A stretch of DNA of 64,000 bases from Citrobacter europaeus (GTDB lineage Bacteria; Pseudomonadota; Gammaproteobacteria; Enterobacterales; Enterobacteriaceae), in NCBI GenBank assembly GCA_020099315.1, contig CP083650.1, forward strand, positions 4,464,001-4,528,000. The letters are read 5' to 3'. Of this stretch, positions 37,760 to 50,341 are shown piece by piece. The position numbers and the translations under genes were made by a program. The stretch's first letter is position 1, and every line of letters starts with the position of its first letter. The notes beneath the pieces are model-generated. The model searched no databases, was not told the DNA's origin, and saw only the letters and a program-made list of their open reading frames with translations.

Positions 37760-38653
37760 TTACGCCTTTTCCGCCAGCAGTTGGTTTGCCAGCGCTTTCA
37801 GTTCCGGCAGATATCGTTCATCTACCGGGGCAAATGGTTTACGGCACAGTGGGACAGAAACCACATCCATATAGTGCAGTACCGTTTTCAGGCCGCGGAA
37901 CACGCCAACCTTAATAAGCAGATCGATAACTTTATTGCACTCGGTTTGCAGCTTTTGCGCCGTCCGGATGTCGCCTTCTTTGAGCGCTTTCACAATTCCC
38001 TGATAACGCCATCCCATGATGTTGTAAGTGCTACCGATACCGCCATCTGCACCCGCAAGCAGACCAGAAGCGAAGATCTCGTCATAGCCGTTATAAAGCA
38101 CCAGATCGGGGTGAGCGCGGCGGATCTGTTCCATCTGATAGAGATCGCCTGAAGTTTGCTTCAGCGCACCAACGCCCGGCAACGTCACCAGCGTGTTGAT
38201 CTGATCCAGCGTCAATTTCACACCGCTCAGCGCCGGAATGTTATAGACCACCATCGGTAAACCATCAGCAGAATCAATAATCGCGCGATAGTGATCGCAA
38301 TGCTCTTCAAAGCTGAACGGATAGTAAAACGGCGTGACGGCCGAAACCGCATCAAAGCCGTAGCGATGCGCGGCGCTCGCCAGCTGTTGGCTCTCTTCGG
38401 TGCTTACCGTGCCAACGTGGGCGATAAGCGTCACCTTGCCTTTCGCTTCTTCGGCAACAATTTCCAGTACCTGCTCTCTTTCAACGCGGTTTTGGACAAA
38501 GGCCTCACCCGTTGAGCCACCGACATAGAGCCCATCTACACCTTGACCAATGTTGAAACGAACCAGGCGGCGCAGACTCTCGATGTCCAGTCGCTGTTGA
38601 TTATCGAATGGGGTTAACAATGCTGGCATTACGCCTTTTAAATCTCTTGCCAT
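37760..38653 (-). CDS. nanA: N-acetylneuraminate lyase NanA
   Basis: 297 residues. Class I aldolase that splits sialic acid into ManNAc and pyruvate. Schiff-base lysine K165 in [10 protein letters not shown], catalytic Y137 in PMVVYNIPA, and the substrate carboxylate motif GGSTGEAF near 45-52. First gene of the nan operon, directly downstream of the NanR operator. Confidence 0.98.
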   Translation of the reverse strand: MARDLKGVMPALLTPFDNQQRLDIESLRRLVRFNIGQGVDGLYVGGSTGEAFVQNRVEREQVLEIVAEEAKGKVTLIAHVGTVSTEESQQLASAAHRYGFDAVSAVTPFYYPFSFEEHCDHYRAIIDSADGLPMVVYNIPALSGVKLTLDQINTLVTLPGVGALKQTSGDLYQMEQIRRAHPDLVLYNGYDEIFASGLLAGADGGIGSTYNIMGWRYQGIVKALKEGDIRTAQKLQTECNKVIDLLIKVGVFRGLKTVLHYMDVVSVPLCRKPFAPVDERYLPELKALANQLLAEKA

Positions 38654-38688
38654 AACGACCTCTGACGATGATTAGTGTTATCTGACTG

Positions 38689-38711
38689 CATACCTTTATA
38701 CCTGTTATACC
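38689..38711 (-). promoter_or_regulatory. NanR operator upstream of nanA
   Basis: Read on the - strand there are three direct repeats of the GGTATA type: GGTATA (38706-38711), GGTATA (38697-38702) and GGTATG (38689-38694), spaced 9 and 8 bases. This is the known NanR operator design, so sialic acid control of this operon should be intact even though nanE is not. Confidence 0.9.
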
Positions 38712-38772
38712 AGATCAAATAAGCAGCAATACAATACAGAACGCTTATAGTGCGATCTACTTCACTAAACAC

Positions 38773-38884
38773 TTCATTCTTCAAGCCGCCTCTGCGTAGC
38801 TGCGTTCGCTCACCCCTGTCACATAGTTACCTATGCTCCAGGGGGCTCGCTCTCTTGCCGCCTTGATGCAACTTGAATGATTTT
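38773..38884. repeat. ERIC/IRU-type palindromic repeat
   Basis: An imperfect palindrome of about 112 bases. Its core has cccctgtcaca ... ctatgctccaggggg, and its arms are cattcttcaagccgcc and gatgcaacttgaatga. Core and arms follow the enterobacterial repetitive intergenic consensus (CCCCAGGAGCTTACATAAG, TGACTGGGGTGAGCG). It lies between the nanR stop codon and the nanA promoter. Confidence 0.78.
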
Positions 38885-38911
38885 GTGTTTAAACGATCGT
38901 CAGGATCGCGA

Positions 38912-39703
38912 TCACTTACGCAATTTTTTACTTTTGCTGAAGGCGTGCCAGGTCGCGGAAACGCTGTTGAGGTGTTCTTGCAGTGCGCGGTCCGCTTCTT
39001 CAGGATCGCGCTGGCGAATTGCGTCGACAATAGCTATATGCTGCTGATAACTCACGTTATTGTGCTCATACAACTCTTGATCGGCGACGGCCGGACGAGC
39101 TGCAATCAGCCAGTCTAACAGCGCAACATGGATGGCCATAAAGATGGGGTTGCCCGGGATCTCCGCCAGCACACGGTGAAAATCAACATCCGAGCGAATG
39201 AACAACGCATTGTCATCGAGCGACTGGCTGTTGATCTCCAGCGCTTTCGCCAGTCTGTCGATTTGCTCGTCCGTCGCATGTTCGGCGGCATATCGGACCA
39301 GGCTTGATTCAAAGAACAGTCGCAACTGTTCGAAGTGGGCAATGCCGCCGGGATGCGCGAGGAAATCTTTCGCCATACCGGACAGCTCGCTGATAATAGT
39401 ATCAGCCGAAGGACGCGAAACGCGGGCGCGCTCGCCGTTGTTGATTTGTACCAGACCTTTGCGTTTTAACGCTGCCAGCGCTTCTCGTACAGAAGGACGG
39501 CCCACGTTAAAGAAGGCCATCAGCTCCCGCTCAGACGGCAACTGTTCGCCCTCGCCAAATTCCCGACGACGAATCATCTGCTCCAGTTCTTCTTCAACCA
39601 TCTCAGACAGTTTTTTACGCGCCAGCGGGCGATTGCGTAAGCTACGGCCAATGGTGGATGGAGAGTCTTCAGCTTGCGAATCAAATGCGTTCATAGGGTC
39701 CAT
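38912..39703 (-). CDS. nanR: Transcriptional regulator NanR
   Basis: 263 residues. GntR/FadR-type repressor of sialic acid genes, released by N-acetylneuraminate. N-terminal winged helix ([25 protein letters not shown], roughly 58-83) after an unusual extended N-terminus, then an FCD ligand domain with metal-ligand histidines (VDFHRVLAE and the HLNS tail). Upstream of nanA in the same direction, with its own promoter expected in the gap to dcuD. Confidence 0.97.
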   Translation of the reverse strand: MDPMNAFDSQAEDSPSTIGRSLRNRPLARKKLSEMVEEELEQMIRRREFGEGEQLPSERELMAFFNVGRPSVREALAALKRKGLVQINNGERARVSRPSADTIISELSGMAKDFLAHPGGIAHFEQLRLFFESSLVRYAAEHATDEQIDRLAKALEINSQSLDDNALFIRSDVDFHRVLAEIPGNPIFMAIHVALLDWLIAARPAVADQELYEHNNVSYQQHIAIVDAIRQRDPEEADRALQEHLNSVSATWHAFSKSKKLRK

Positions 39704-40062
39704 TCAGCTAAGTCGTGGTGACAAACAACAGCAGGTTTATCCTAACACAGGATCGAAAGCAGGGTGAAATGATGGTCAATCGGGCTGGGCGACTTATTGG
39801 TAATATCTATCTTCAGGATATTTTATTATGTTTAAGCATTACGCTTTTCTTTAATTAAACAGCATCATATTCGCTTCATGAAATTTATGAATATGAACGT
39901 GATAAATTATCATAACCATCTATTTTATAACGATAAATAATTTAAACATCGAATTAAAAATAAGATATTCACTCCATAAAAAGCACCCGAAAAAATATAA
40001 CATCCGTTTTGACAACAGCATTATTACCGGATTTATCTTCTTCTCTGGCATGGAGTGAAACA
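39704..40062. other. AT-rich nanR-dcuD intergenic region
   Basis: 359 bases between divergent nanR and dcuD. The stretch 39800-40000 is strongly AT-rich, with many tttat and aaata runs. A consensus TTGACA at 40009-40014 lies about 50 bases before dcuD but has no convincing -10 partner at 16-18 bases. No ORF with a ribosome binding site and no hairpin terminator were seen. Confidence 0.55.
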
Positions 40063-41430
40063 ATGTTCGGCATCATTATCTCTGTCATCGTTTTATTAAC
40101 GATGGGTTACCTGATCCTCAAAAACTACAAGCCGCAGGTCGTGCTGGCCGCCGCCGGGATCTTCCTGATGATCTGCGGCGTCTGGCTGGGCTACGGCGCG
40201 CTGGTTGCTGACGACAAGAGCAGCGGCTATCTGCTGGTCGATATTTACAACGAAATTCTGCGGATGCTTTCCACCCGGGCTGCCGGACTGGGGTTATCAA
40301 TCATGGCGGTCGGCGGTTATGCCCGTTATATGGATAAGATGGGAGCCAGCAGAGCGATGGTTAGCCTGTTAAGCCGCCCATTAAAGCTAATCCGCTCACC
40401 TTATGTTGTTCTTGCAGCCACCTATGTGATTGGTCAGATCATGGCTCAGTTCATTACCAGCGCTTCCGGTTTAGGCATGCTGCTGATGGTGACGCTGTTC
40501 CCGACGCTGGTCAGTCTTGGCGTTAGTCGTATATCCGCGGTGGCGGTCATTGCCACCTCGATGTCAATTGAGTGGGGCATCCTGGAAACCAACTCAATTT
40601 TTGCCGCGCAGGTCGCAGGCATGAAAATCGCTACCTACTTCTTTCAGTATCAGTTACCCGTCGCATCGTGCGTGATCGTTGCTGTCGCTATTGCGCATTT
40701 TTTCGTTCAGCGGCAGTTTGATAAAAAAGCATTCCCGGAAAGCAACGGATTCGCTGAACAAAAGACGCTGGAAAACGTACCTCCACTCTATTACGCCATT
40801 CTCCCCGTTATGCCGTTGCTTCTGATGTTGGGATCGCTTGCCCTTGCACATATGGGGCTAATGAAAGCAGAGCTGAATCTGGTGGTGGTGATGCTGATGA
40901 GCATGACGCTGACCATGTTTGTAGAATTCCTGCATAAACATAATCTGCGCGAAACGATGGATGATGTGCAGGCTTTTTTTGACGGCATGGGGACGCAGTT
41001 TGCCAACGTTGTCACGCTGGTGGTCGCCGGTGAGATCTTTGCGAAAGGGTTGACGACTATCGGGACTGTCGACGCCGTAATAAAAGGCGCAGAGCATTCC
41101 GGTCTCGGCGGCATCGGCGTGATGATCATCATGGCCGTGGTTATTGCCGCTTGTGCGATCGTTATGGGGTCAGGCAACGCGCCGTTTATGTCTTTTGCCA
41201 GCCTGATTCCGGATATAGCCGCCGGACTACATATTCCTGCGGTAGTGATGATTATGCCGATGCATTTTGCTACTACGCTGGCCCGGGCGGTGTCACCCAT
41301 TACTGCGGTAATTGTAGTGACATCGGGTATTGCCGGCGTATCGCCCTTTGAGGTGGTAAAACGTACGGCTATCCCGATGGCGGTGGGATTTGTGGTGAAT
41401 ATGATAGCCACCATCGCACTGTTTTACTGA
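40063..41430 (+). CDS. dcuD: DcuD, putative C4-dicarboxylate transporter
   Basis: 455 residues from ATG at 40063 ([20 protein letters not shown]), with ggagtg upstream. A polytopic membrane protein of the DcuC family with about 12 hydrophobic segments. E. coli DcuD has no proven transport activity. A variable cytoplasmic loop near residues 225-245 ([12 protein letters not shown]) differs from what I recall of E. coli. Monocistronic, ending in a shared terminator with sspB. Confidence 0.94.
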   Translation: MFGIIISVIVLLTMGYLILKNYKPQVVLAAAGIFLMICGVWLGYGALVADDKSSGYLLVDIYNEILRMLSTRAAGLGLSIMAVGGYARYMDKMGASRAMVSLLSRPLKLIRSPYVVLAATYVIGQIMAQFITSASGLGMLLMVTLFPTLVSLGVSRISAVAVIATSMSIEWGILETNSIFAAQVAGMKIATYFFQYQLPVASCVIVAVAIAHFFVQRQFDKKAFPESNGFAEQKTLENVPPLYYAILPVMPLLLMLGSLALAHMGLMKAELNLVVVMLMSMTLTMFVEFLHKHNLRETMDDVQAFFDGMGTQFANVVTLVVAGEIFAKGLTTIGTVDAVIKGAEHSGLGGIGVMIIMAVVIAACAIVMGSGNAPFMSFASLIPDIAAGLHIPAVVMIMPMHFATTLARAVSPITAVIVVTSGIAGVSPFEVVKRTAIPMAVGFVVNMIATIALFY

Positions 41431-41448
41431 CCCCGAAGCCAGAAAACA

Positions 41449-41476
41449 GAACAGGCCCCAAAGGGCCTGTTTTTTA
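41449..41476. terminator. Terminator between dcuD and sspB
   Basis: Stem acaggcccc / agggcctgt followed by a T-run at 41470-41475. It serves dcuD on the + strand and may also serve sspB from the other side. Confidence 0.85.
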
Positions 41477-41977
41477 TTTCACTACGCGTAGCGCTGGGCG
41501 CCCACCGCGAGGCGGCGGCGGCGTGTCATCCGGATCGTTGTCGTCGCCATTATCAGGCTTATCGCCATCAATGACCGACATAACCGGTTCACTCTCAAAA
41601 CCAGGCGCGTCGTTGTCGTCATCATTTAAGCTGGCGACATCTTCGTCGTAGGCGGCTTCCGGTTCGAACATAGTACCGGCGCCATTTTCACGAGCATAAA
41701 TTGCCAGAACTGCCGCCAGCGGTACAGAAACCTGACGCGGCACACCACCGAAGCGCGCGTTAAAACGCACTTCATCGTTAGCCAGCTCCAGGTTACCCAC
41801 CGCACGCGGTGCAATGTTCAGAACAATTTGCCCGTCACGCGCATATTCCATCGGAACCTGCACGTCCTGAAGCGTCACATCCACCACCAGATGCGGCGTG
41901 AGCTGGTTGTCTAACAACCACTCATAGAATGCGCGCAGCAGATACGGACGGCGTGGTGTTAGCTGTGGCAAATCCAT
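41474..41977 (-). CDS. sspB: Stringent starvation protein B, ClpXP adaptor
   Basis: 167 residues. Binds ssrA-tagged proteins and delivers them to ClpXP. The N-terminal 110 residues form the substrate-binding domain (MDLPQLTPRRPYLLRAFYEW). An acidic, disordered linker rich in D, E and P follows. The last residues (GRPALRVVK) are the ClpX-docking tail. Five bases after sspA. Confidence 0.97.
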   Translation of the reverse strand: MDLPQLTPRRPYLLRAFYEWLLDNQLTPHLVVDVTLQDVQVPMEYARDGQIVLNIAPRAVGNLELANDEVRFNARFGGVPRQVSVPLAAVLAIYARENGAGTMFEPEAAYDEDVASLNDDDNDAPGFESEPVMSVIDGDKPDNGDDNDPDDTPPPPRGGRPALRVVK

Positions 41978-41982
41978 ACAGG

Positions 41983-42621
41983 TTAACCCCGGCCCAGACG
42001 CATTTCACGTTCAGGCTCAGTCAGAGAAGCCAGGAAAGAGTCACGCTCAAAGACGCGAGTCATGTACCCTTTCAGTTCTTTCGAACCTGCACCGTTGAAT
42101 TCAATACCCAACTGCGGTAAACGCCACAGCAGCGGCGCCAGGTAGCAGTCTACCAGGCTGAACTCATCGCTCAGGAAGTAAGGTTTCTGGCCAAATACTG
42201 GCGCAATTGCCAGCAGTTCTTCGCGCAGACGCTTACGCGCGACTTCGGCTTCAGAAGCAGAACCGTTCACGATGACGTTCATCAGCGTGTACCAGTCTTT
42301 TTCAATACGCTGCATGTACAGGCGGCTTTCACCACGCGCAACCGGGTAAACCGGCATCAGCGGCGGATGCGGGAAGCGCTCATCCAGGTATTCCATAATG
42401 ATGCGAGATTCCCACAGGGTCAGCTCACGATCCACCAGTGTCGGTACGCTCTGATTCGGGTTGAGGTCGATCAGATCCTGAGGTGGATTGTCCTTCTCCA
42501 CATGCTCAATCTCGAAACTAACACCTTTCTCAGCCAGCACAATGCGGACCTGATGGCTATAGATGTCAGTAGGACCAGAAAACAGCGTCATTACCGAACG
42601 TTTGTTGGCAGCGACAGCCAT
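41983..42621 (-). CDS. sspA: Stringent starvation protein A
   Basis: 212 residues. GST-fold protein that binds RNA polymerase and affects gene expression in starvation and acid stress; needed for phage P1 late transcription. N-terminal thioredoxin-like domain with the cis-proline region NQSVPTLVD and the following ESRIIMEYLDE. The surface residues PHP (RFPHPPLMP) needed for E. coli SspA function are present. First gene of sspAB. Confidence 0.97.
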   Translation of the reverse strand: MAVAANKRSVMTLFSGPTDIYSHQVRIVLAEKGVSFEIEHVEKDNPPQDLIDLNPNQSVPTLVDRELTLWESRIIMEYLDERFPHPPLMPVYPVARGESRLYMQRIEKDWYTLMNVIVNGSASEAEVARKRLREELLAIAPVFGQKPYFLSDEFSLVDCYLAPLLWRLPQLGIEFNGAGSKELKGYMTRVFERDSFLASLTEPEREMRLGRG

Positions 42622-42936
42622 GAAAACCTCCAGGTATATTCAGAATTTTTACTGCTACCAGCCACTCAGTGGCCAGCCAGAAGTGATGTCACCCAGATTC
42701 GGAAAAGCCATTACTGTTCAAAATACAAACAAAAAATGAACGATACCGGACATTTGGGCAGAAAATTGGATGATAGTTTACCAGATTTTGTGACCTTTGT
42801 GGTGAGTCGATTCTTGAAATGGGGAAAAAGAGGTGGCAATCAGCGGATTACCGTGGATCTACGAGCAGAAAAACGATAAAAAAACCCGCCGAAGCGGGTT
42901 TTTTCGCAAATTGTTGTCTGCCGAAGCAGAGTACAA
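42622..42936. other. sspA-rpsI intergenic region
   Basis: 315 bases. It holds the rpsI terminator at 42878-42904 and must hold the sspA promoter. I found no convincing -35/-10 pair on the - strand and no ORF with a proper start signal. Confidence 0.5.
42878..42904. terminator. Terminator downstream of rpsI
   Basis: Stem aacccgcc / gcgggtt with an A-run (42878-42884) on one side and a T-run on the other. On the - strand it ends the rplM-rpsI transcript before sspA. Confidence 0.9.
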
Positions 42937-43332
<396 letters not shown>

Positions 43333-43344
43333 CTATAATCCCGA

Positions 43345-43797
<453 letters not shown>

Positions 43798-43927
43798 TTA
43801 CACGTTGGTGAACACCCAAACGTTTTGTCAGTTGAGGTTCACACGACATTGTCCAGCAAACCTACCCCTTCGAATAGCCTATGCCGGCGCATAGAAAGTT
43901 TTGGGAAAAAAACTCTCTCGTAACGTG

Positions 43928-43966
43928 GGGTCGCAAGATTATAGAGAAGTCAGGGTCAAAGATCGA
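43928..43966 (-). promoter_or_regulatory. Promoter of rplM-rpsI
   Basis: On the - strand a perfect TATAAT (43938-43943) is followed by a GC-rich discriminator (cttgcgacccc). The -35 region 17 bases upstream is weak (TCGATC). A GC-rich discriminator is the usual mark of stringent control by ppGpp at ribosomal protein promoters. The transcript start would be near 43931. Confidence 0.65.
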
Positions 43967-43991
43967 CCCCTTTATGTGATTTGCGGCAGGT

Positions 43992-45119
43992 TTAACCGGC
44001 TAAATGTTCCCGCTTCAGATACTCTTCGCTTTGCATCTCCTGCAAACGCGACAAACAGCGCTGAAATTCAAACTTCAGACGCTCGCCCTGATAAATTTCA
44101 TAGAGTGGTGATGCCGCACTGATCACCAGCTTGACATGGCGTTCATAGAACTCATCCACCAGCGCGATAAAACGCCGCGCTTCGCTTTCCATCAGCGAGG
44201 TCATGACCGGCACATCAAACAACAGCACCGTGTGAAACAGACGCGACAGCGCAATGTAGTCATGTTGGCTACGCGCATCGACACAGAGCGTGGTAAACGA
44301 CACCGCCAGCGTTTGGTTTTCGACGGCCAGCGTCTGCATTGGACGATGATTGATCTCCAGCGTCGGCGCATGTTCACCTTTGGTTCCCGCTAATGCCAGC
44401 CAGAGTTTATCCATCTGCTGGCGGGTTTCCTCATTCAGTGGCGACAGCCACAAATGCGCCTGCGTTAAGGTACGCAGACGATAATCGACGCCAGCATCAA
44501 CATTCATGATGTCGCAATGCTGTTTGATGGCATCGATGGCAGGAAGAAAGCGCGTGCGTTGCAAACCGTTACGATACAGCTCATCTGGCGGAATATTGGA
44601 GGTCGCCACCAGCGTAATACCACGGGCAAAGAGCGCTTTCATCAGGCCGCCGAGCAGCATGGCATCGGTGATATCGGAAACAAAAAATTCGTCAAAGCAC
44701 AGCACGTCGGTTTCGGCCTTAAAACGGTCGGCAATGATTTCCAACGGATCGCTCTGCCCCTGTAAGGCAGTAAGCTCTTCATGGACGCGCAGCATAAAAC
44801 GGTGGAAGTGCAAACGCTGTTTACGTTCGCCCGGCAGGCTATGGTAGAACAGATCCATCAGCCAGGTTTTTCCGCGCCCAACCCCGCCCCACATATACAA
44901 ACCACGCACCGGCGCGTTGGTCGGTGACTCACGCTTGCCCAGCAATTTGCCAAAACGCGCCATCAGTCCGCTCTCCTGCGGTGCAGGACGTGTCGGCGTC
45001 GTAAGCGCCTGGAAAATTGTTTCCAGTCGATTCACGGCTTCTAGTTGTACATTGTCGGGTTGATGACTGCCGTCTTTGAGTGCTTGCTGGTAACGCGATG
45101 TCGGGGAAAGGCTTTGCAT
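43992..45119 (-). CDS. zapE: Cell division ATPase ZapE
   Basis: 375 residues. AFG1/ZapE-family P-loop ATPase that associates with the Z ring and matters under heat and low oxygen. Walker A is GGVGRGKT at 78-85. Walker B is DVLCFDEFFVSDITDAM. The sensor-1 region follows as ITLVATSNIPPDELYRNGLQ in part. Divergent from zapG and upstream of rplM, with which it shares orientation. Confidence 0.96.
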   Translation of the reverse strand: MQSLSPTSRYQQALKDGSHQPDNVQLEAVNRLETIFQALTTPTRPAPQESGLMARFGKLLGKRESPTNAPVRGLYMWGGVGRGKTWLMDLFYHSLPGERKQRLHFHRFMLRVHEELTALQGQSDPLEIIADRFKAETDVLCFDEFFVSDITDAMLLGGLMKALFARGITLVATSNIPPDELYRNGLQRTRFLPAIDAIKQHCDIMNVDAGVDYRLRTLTQAHLWLSPLNEETRQQMDKLWLALAGTKGEHAPTLEINHRPMQTLAVENQTLAVSFTTLCVDARSQHDYIALSRLFHTVLLFDVPVMTSLMESEARRFIALVDEFYERHVKLVISAASPLYEIYQGERLKFEFQRCLSRLQEMQSEEYLKREHLAG

Positions 45120-45311
45120 GATGTTATTGTTATTCCTTGAGAATCGATGTGCCGTCGCTCACGGTTGACGAAAAAAAGGCCGTTCTACATTACGTGATAT
45201 AAACACGGGATTCCACTTCTACGGGATTAGCGGTTATAGTGGCATAATCAGGCGCGGGCATGGGGCCTAAAGCCAACACCCTACGGAAACACAAGACAAC
45301 GGGAGATGTTC

Positions 45312-45710
45312 ATGACCTGGGAATATGCGCTAATTGGGTTAGTCGTCGGTATCATTATTGGTGCTGTAGCCATGCGTTTTGGTAATCGTAAATTACGCCA
45401 ACAGCAGGCATTGCAGTACGAACTGGAAAAAAATAAAGCTGAGCTGGAAGAGTACCGCGAAGAGCTGGTGAGCCACTTTGCCCGCAGCGCTGAATTGCTG
45501 GATAACATGGCGGACGATTATCGTCAGATCTACCAGCATATGGCGAAAAGCTCCAGCAACCTGCTGCCGGGTATGTCGCCAGAAAACAACCCGTTCCGTA
45601 ATCGTCTGGCAGAGTCCGAAGCAGGCAACGATCAGGCGCCGGTTCAGATGCCGCGTGACTATTCTGAAGGGGCATCAGGCCTGCTGCGTAGCGGCGCAAA
45701 GCGCGACTAA
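45312..45710 (+). CDS. zapG: ZapG (YhcB), inner membrane cell-envelope protein
   Basis: 132 residues from ATG at 45312 (MTWEYALIGLVVG). One N-terminal membrane helix (4-20, ending RFGNRK), a long charged coiled coil (about 30-85) rich in E, K and Q, and a disordered tail ending SGLLRSGAKRD. A DUF1043 protein tied to cell division and envelope growth in E. coli. Divergent from zapE. Confidence 0.95.
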   Translation: MTWEYALIGLVVGIIIGAVAMRFGNRKLRQQQALQYELEKNKAELEEYREELVSHFARSAELLDNMADDYRQIYQHMAKSSSNLLPGMSPENNPFRNRLAESEAGNDQAPVQMPRDYSEGASGLLRSGAKRD

Positions 45711-45878
45711 CCGCACATCGTTAAGAAATTTATTGGGCGCAGCAATTGCGCCCTCCGCTTCTCTTCCCGTCCCAGCTATTATTTAGTCGTTAGCCTCATT
45801 GTGACCAAACCGAAAATTCAATAACATCAAACTGTTTTGAATCATCTTCCGTTTACTCAAGGTACGAGAGCAGGATCC

Positions 45879-47246
45879 ATGAAAAAACAAACCCAGCTGT
45901 TGAGTGCATTAGCGTTAAGTGTCGGGTTAACTCTCTCGGCGCCATTCCCGGCCGCAGCGTCAATTCCCGGCCAGGTTCCCGGTCAGGCTGCGCTTCCCAG
46001 CCTCGCCCCGATGCTGGAGAAAGTGTTACCTGCCGTGGTGAGCGTAAGGGTCGAAGGCACCGCCACTCAGGGACAGAAAGTCCCGGAAGAGTTCAAAAAG
46101 TTTTTTGGTGATGAACTTCCCGATCAACCTTCTCAACCGTTTGAAGGGCTGGGTTCAGGGGTCATTATTGATGCTGCCAAAGGCTACGTCCTGACCAATA
46201 ACCACGTCATTAACCAGGCGCAAAAAATCAGCGTTCAGCTTAATGATGGCCGTGAGTTCGACGCTAAGCTTATCGGCAGCGACGATCAGAGCGATATCGC
46301 TCTGCTGCAAATTCAACATCCCAGCAACCTGACACAAATTGCCATTGCCGACTCCGATAAACTCCGCGTGGGTGATTTCGCGGTGGCCGTGGGGAACCCG
46401 TTTGGTTTGGGGCAAACAGCCACCTCCGGCATCGTATCGGCGTTGGGTCGCAGCGGGTTGAACCTGGAAGGTCTGGAGAACTTTATTCAGACCGACGCCT
46501 CCATCAACCGGGGCAACTCCGGCGGCGCGCTGCTTAACCTCAACGGTGAGCTGATTGGAATTAACACCGCGATTCTGGCCCCGGGCGGCGGCAGTATCGG
46601 CATTGGCTTTGCAATCCCGAGCAACATGGCGCGCACGCTGGCGCAGCAGCTGATGCAGTTTGGTGAAATTAAACGTGGCCTGTTGGGCATTAAAGGTACC
46701 GAAATGACCTCCGACATCGCCAAAGCGTTCAAACTGGACGTGCAGCGCGGCGCGTTTGTCAGCGAGGTTCTGCCTAACTCCGGTTCCGCAAAAGCAGGAG
46801 TAAAGTCCGGCGACGTCATTACCAGTCTCAACGGCAAACCGCTCAACAGCTTCGCCGAACTGCGTTCACGCATTGCGACAACCGAACCAGGGACCAAAGT
46901 CAAACTGGGTCTGCTGCGTAACGGTAAACCGCTGGAGGTTGAAGTCACCCTGGATACCAGTACATCATCGTCCGCCAGTGCGGAGATGATTGCACCTGCG
47001 TTACAAGGGGCTACGCTCAGCGATGGTCAGCTAAAAGACGGCACCAAAGGCATCAAAATTGATAACGTTGAAAAAAGCAGTCCAGCCGCGCAGGCCGGTC
47101 TGCATAAAGATGACGTTATTATTGGCGTTAACCGCGATCGCGTAAACTCGATCGCCGAAATGCGCAAAGTGCTGGAAGCGAAACCGTCGATCATTGCTCT
47201 GCAGGTGGTTCGCGGAAACGAAACTATCTACCTGCTCCTGCGTTAA
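45879..47246 (+). CDS. degQ: Periplasmic serine endoprotease DegQ
   Basis: 455 residues from ATG at 45879 (MKKQTQLLSALALSVGL). Signal peptide of about 27 residues ending AAA-SIPG. HtrA protease with catalytic H109 (TNNHVIN), D139 (SDIALLQ) and S214 (GNSGGALLN), then two PDZ domains (about 255-350 and 365-455). Works in periplasmic protein quality control. Followed by degS after an 89-base gap. Confidence 0.98.
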   Translation: MKKQTQLLSALALSVGLTLSAPFPAAASIPGQVPGQAALPSLAPMLEKVLPAVVSVRVEGTATQGQKVPEEFKKFFGDELPDQPSQPFEGLGSGVIIDAAKGYVLTNNHVINQAQKISVQLNDGREFDAKLIGSDDQSDIALLQIQHPSNLTQIAIADSDKLRVGDFAVAVGNPFGLGQTATSGIVSALGRSGLNLEGLENFIQTDASINRGNSGGALLNLNGELIGINTAILAPGGGSIGIGFAIPSNMARTLAQQLMQFGEIKRGLLGIKGTEMTSDIAKAFKLDVQRGAFVSEVLPNSGSAKAGVKSGDVITSLNGKPLNSFAELRSRIATTEPGTKVKLGLLRNGKPLEVEVTLDTSTSSSASAEMIAPALQGATLSDGQLKDGTKGIKIDNVEKSSPAAQAGLHKDDVIIGVNRDRVNSIAEMRKVLEAKPSIIALQVVRGNETIYLLLR

Positions 47247-47254
47247 CGCCTGCA

Positions 47255-47286
47255 ACCGGACATCAGCCCCCCGTGTGATGTCCGGT
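47255..47286 (+). terminator. Hairpin between degQ and degS
   Basis: A 10-bp stem (ccggacatca / tgatgtccgg) nine bases after the degQ stop. No U-tract, so it may only shield the degQ mRNA end or act as a partial terminator. Confidence 0.5.
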
Positions 47287-47335
47287 AAACTCGTGATATG
47301 CTGCTGCCGTTCCCTTTATTAATGACGCCGCCATC

Positions 47336-48403
47336 ATGTTTGTGAAGCTTTTACGTTCGGTCGCGATTGGTTTAATCGTCGGCGCTATTCTGCTGGCCGC
47401 GATGCCCTCTCTGCGCAAAATAAATACACTTACCGCACCGCAGTTCGACAGTGCAGATGAAACACCCGCCAGCTATAACCCGGCGGTTCGCCGTGCAGCG
47501 CCTGCCGTCGTGAACGTTTATAACCGCAGTATGAACAGTACCGCGCACAACCAGCTTGAGATCCGCACGCTCGGCTCAGGCGTTATCATGGATCAGCGCG
47601 GCTATATCATTACCAATAAGCACGTCATTAATGATGCCGACCAAATCATCGTCGCACTGCAGGATGGACGTGTATTTGAAGCACTGCTCGTGGGTTCTGA
47701 TACGTTAACCGACCTTGCGGTGCTGAAAATCAACGCCACTGGCGGCCTGCCGACAATCCCAATTAATAATAAACGCGTGCCGCACATCGGCGATGTGGTT
47801 CTCGCCATTGGTAACCCGTACAACCTTGGGCAAACCATCACTCAGGGGATTATCAGCGCCACCGGCCGTATTGGCCTGAACCCGACTGGGCGGCAAAACT
47901 TCCTGCAAACCGATGCCTCCATCAACCACGGTAACTCTGGCGGCGCGTTGGTTAACTCGCTGGGCGAGTTAATGGGTATTAACACGCTGTCATTTGATAA
48001 GAGCAACGATGGCGAAACCCCGGAAGGGATCGGCTTTGCCATTCCGTTTCAGTTGGCGACTAAAATCATGGATAAGCTGATTCGTGACGGGCGCGTGATT
48101 CGTGGCTACATCGGCATCAGCGGTCGTGAAATTGCCCCACTGCACGCTCAGGGTGGCGGAATGGATCAAATTCAGGGGATTGTGGTTAACGAAGTAGCGC
48201 CGGACGGTCCGGCAGCGCAGGCGGGCATTCAGGTTAACGATCTGATTATCTCGGTCAATAACAAACCGGCGGTATCTGCGCTGGAAACGATGGACCAGGT
48301 GGCAGAGATTCGCCCTGGTTCGGTTATCTCCGTCGTCGTGATGCGTGATGACAAACAGCTGACGCTGCAGGTGACGATTCAGGAATACCCTGCGACAAAC
48401 TGA
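47336..48403 (+). CDS. degS: Outer-membrane stress sensor protease DegS
   Basis: 355 residues. Inner-membrane-anchored HtrA protease that cuts RseA to release sigma-E. N-terminal membrane helix at about 5-23, catalytic H96 (TNKHVI), D126 (LTDLAVL) and S201 (HGNSGGALVN), and a single PDZ domain from about 255. The single PDZ and the membrane anchor distinguish it from degQ. Confidence 0.98.
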   Translation: MFVKLLRSVAIGLIVGAILLAAMPSLRKINTLTAPQFDSADETPASYNPAVRRAAPAVVNVYNRSMNSTAHNQLEIRTLGSGVIMDQRGYIITNKHVINDADQIIVALQDGRVFEALLVGSDTLTDLAVLKINATGGLPTIPINNKRVPHIGDVVLAIGNPYNLGQTITQGIISATGRIGLNPTGRQNFLQTDASINHGNSGGALVNSLGELMGINTLSFDKSNDGETPEGIGFAIPFQLATKIMDKLIRDGRVIRGYIGISGREIAPLHAQGGGMDQIQGIVVNEVAPDGPAAQAGIQVNDLIISVNNKPAVSALETMDQVAEIRPGSVISVVVMRDDKQLTLQVTIQEYPATN

Positions 48404-48410
48404 CGTTAGC

Positions 48411-48434
48411 GCCGGATAACGTACTTTATCCGGC
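48411..48434. repeat. REP-like palindrome after degS
   Basis: gccggataacg and cgt-type arms ending ttatccggc form a short REP-family hairpin between degS and the shared terminator with mdh. Confidence 0.7.
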
Positions 48435-48452
48435 TATAAAAGTGTGGTGCAT

Positions 48453-48486
48453 AAAAAAACCGGAGCCAGGCTCCGGTTTTTTATTT
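48453..48486. terminator. Bidirectional terminator between degS and mdh
   Basis: Stem ccggagcc / ggctccgg with an A-run on the left and a T-run on the right, between the convergent genes degS and mdh. Confidence 0.92.
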
Positions 48487-48498
48487 TCTGGCCGTTCG

Positions 48499-50341
<1,843 letters not shown>

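Noticed and set aside
45879..48403. degQ and degS as a recent tandem duplication
   Set aside because: They are the old HtrA paralogues found side by side in E. coli, with different PDZ numbers and membrane topology.
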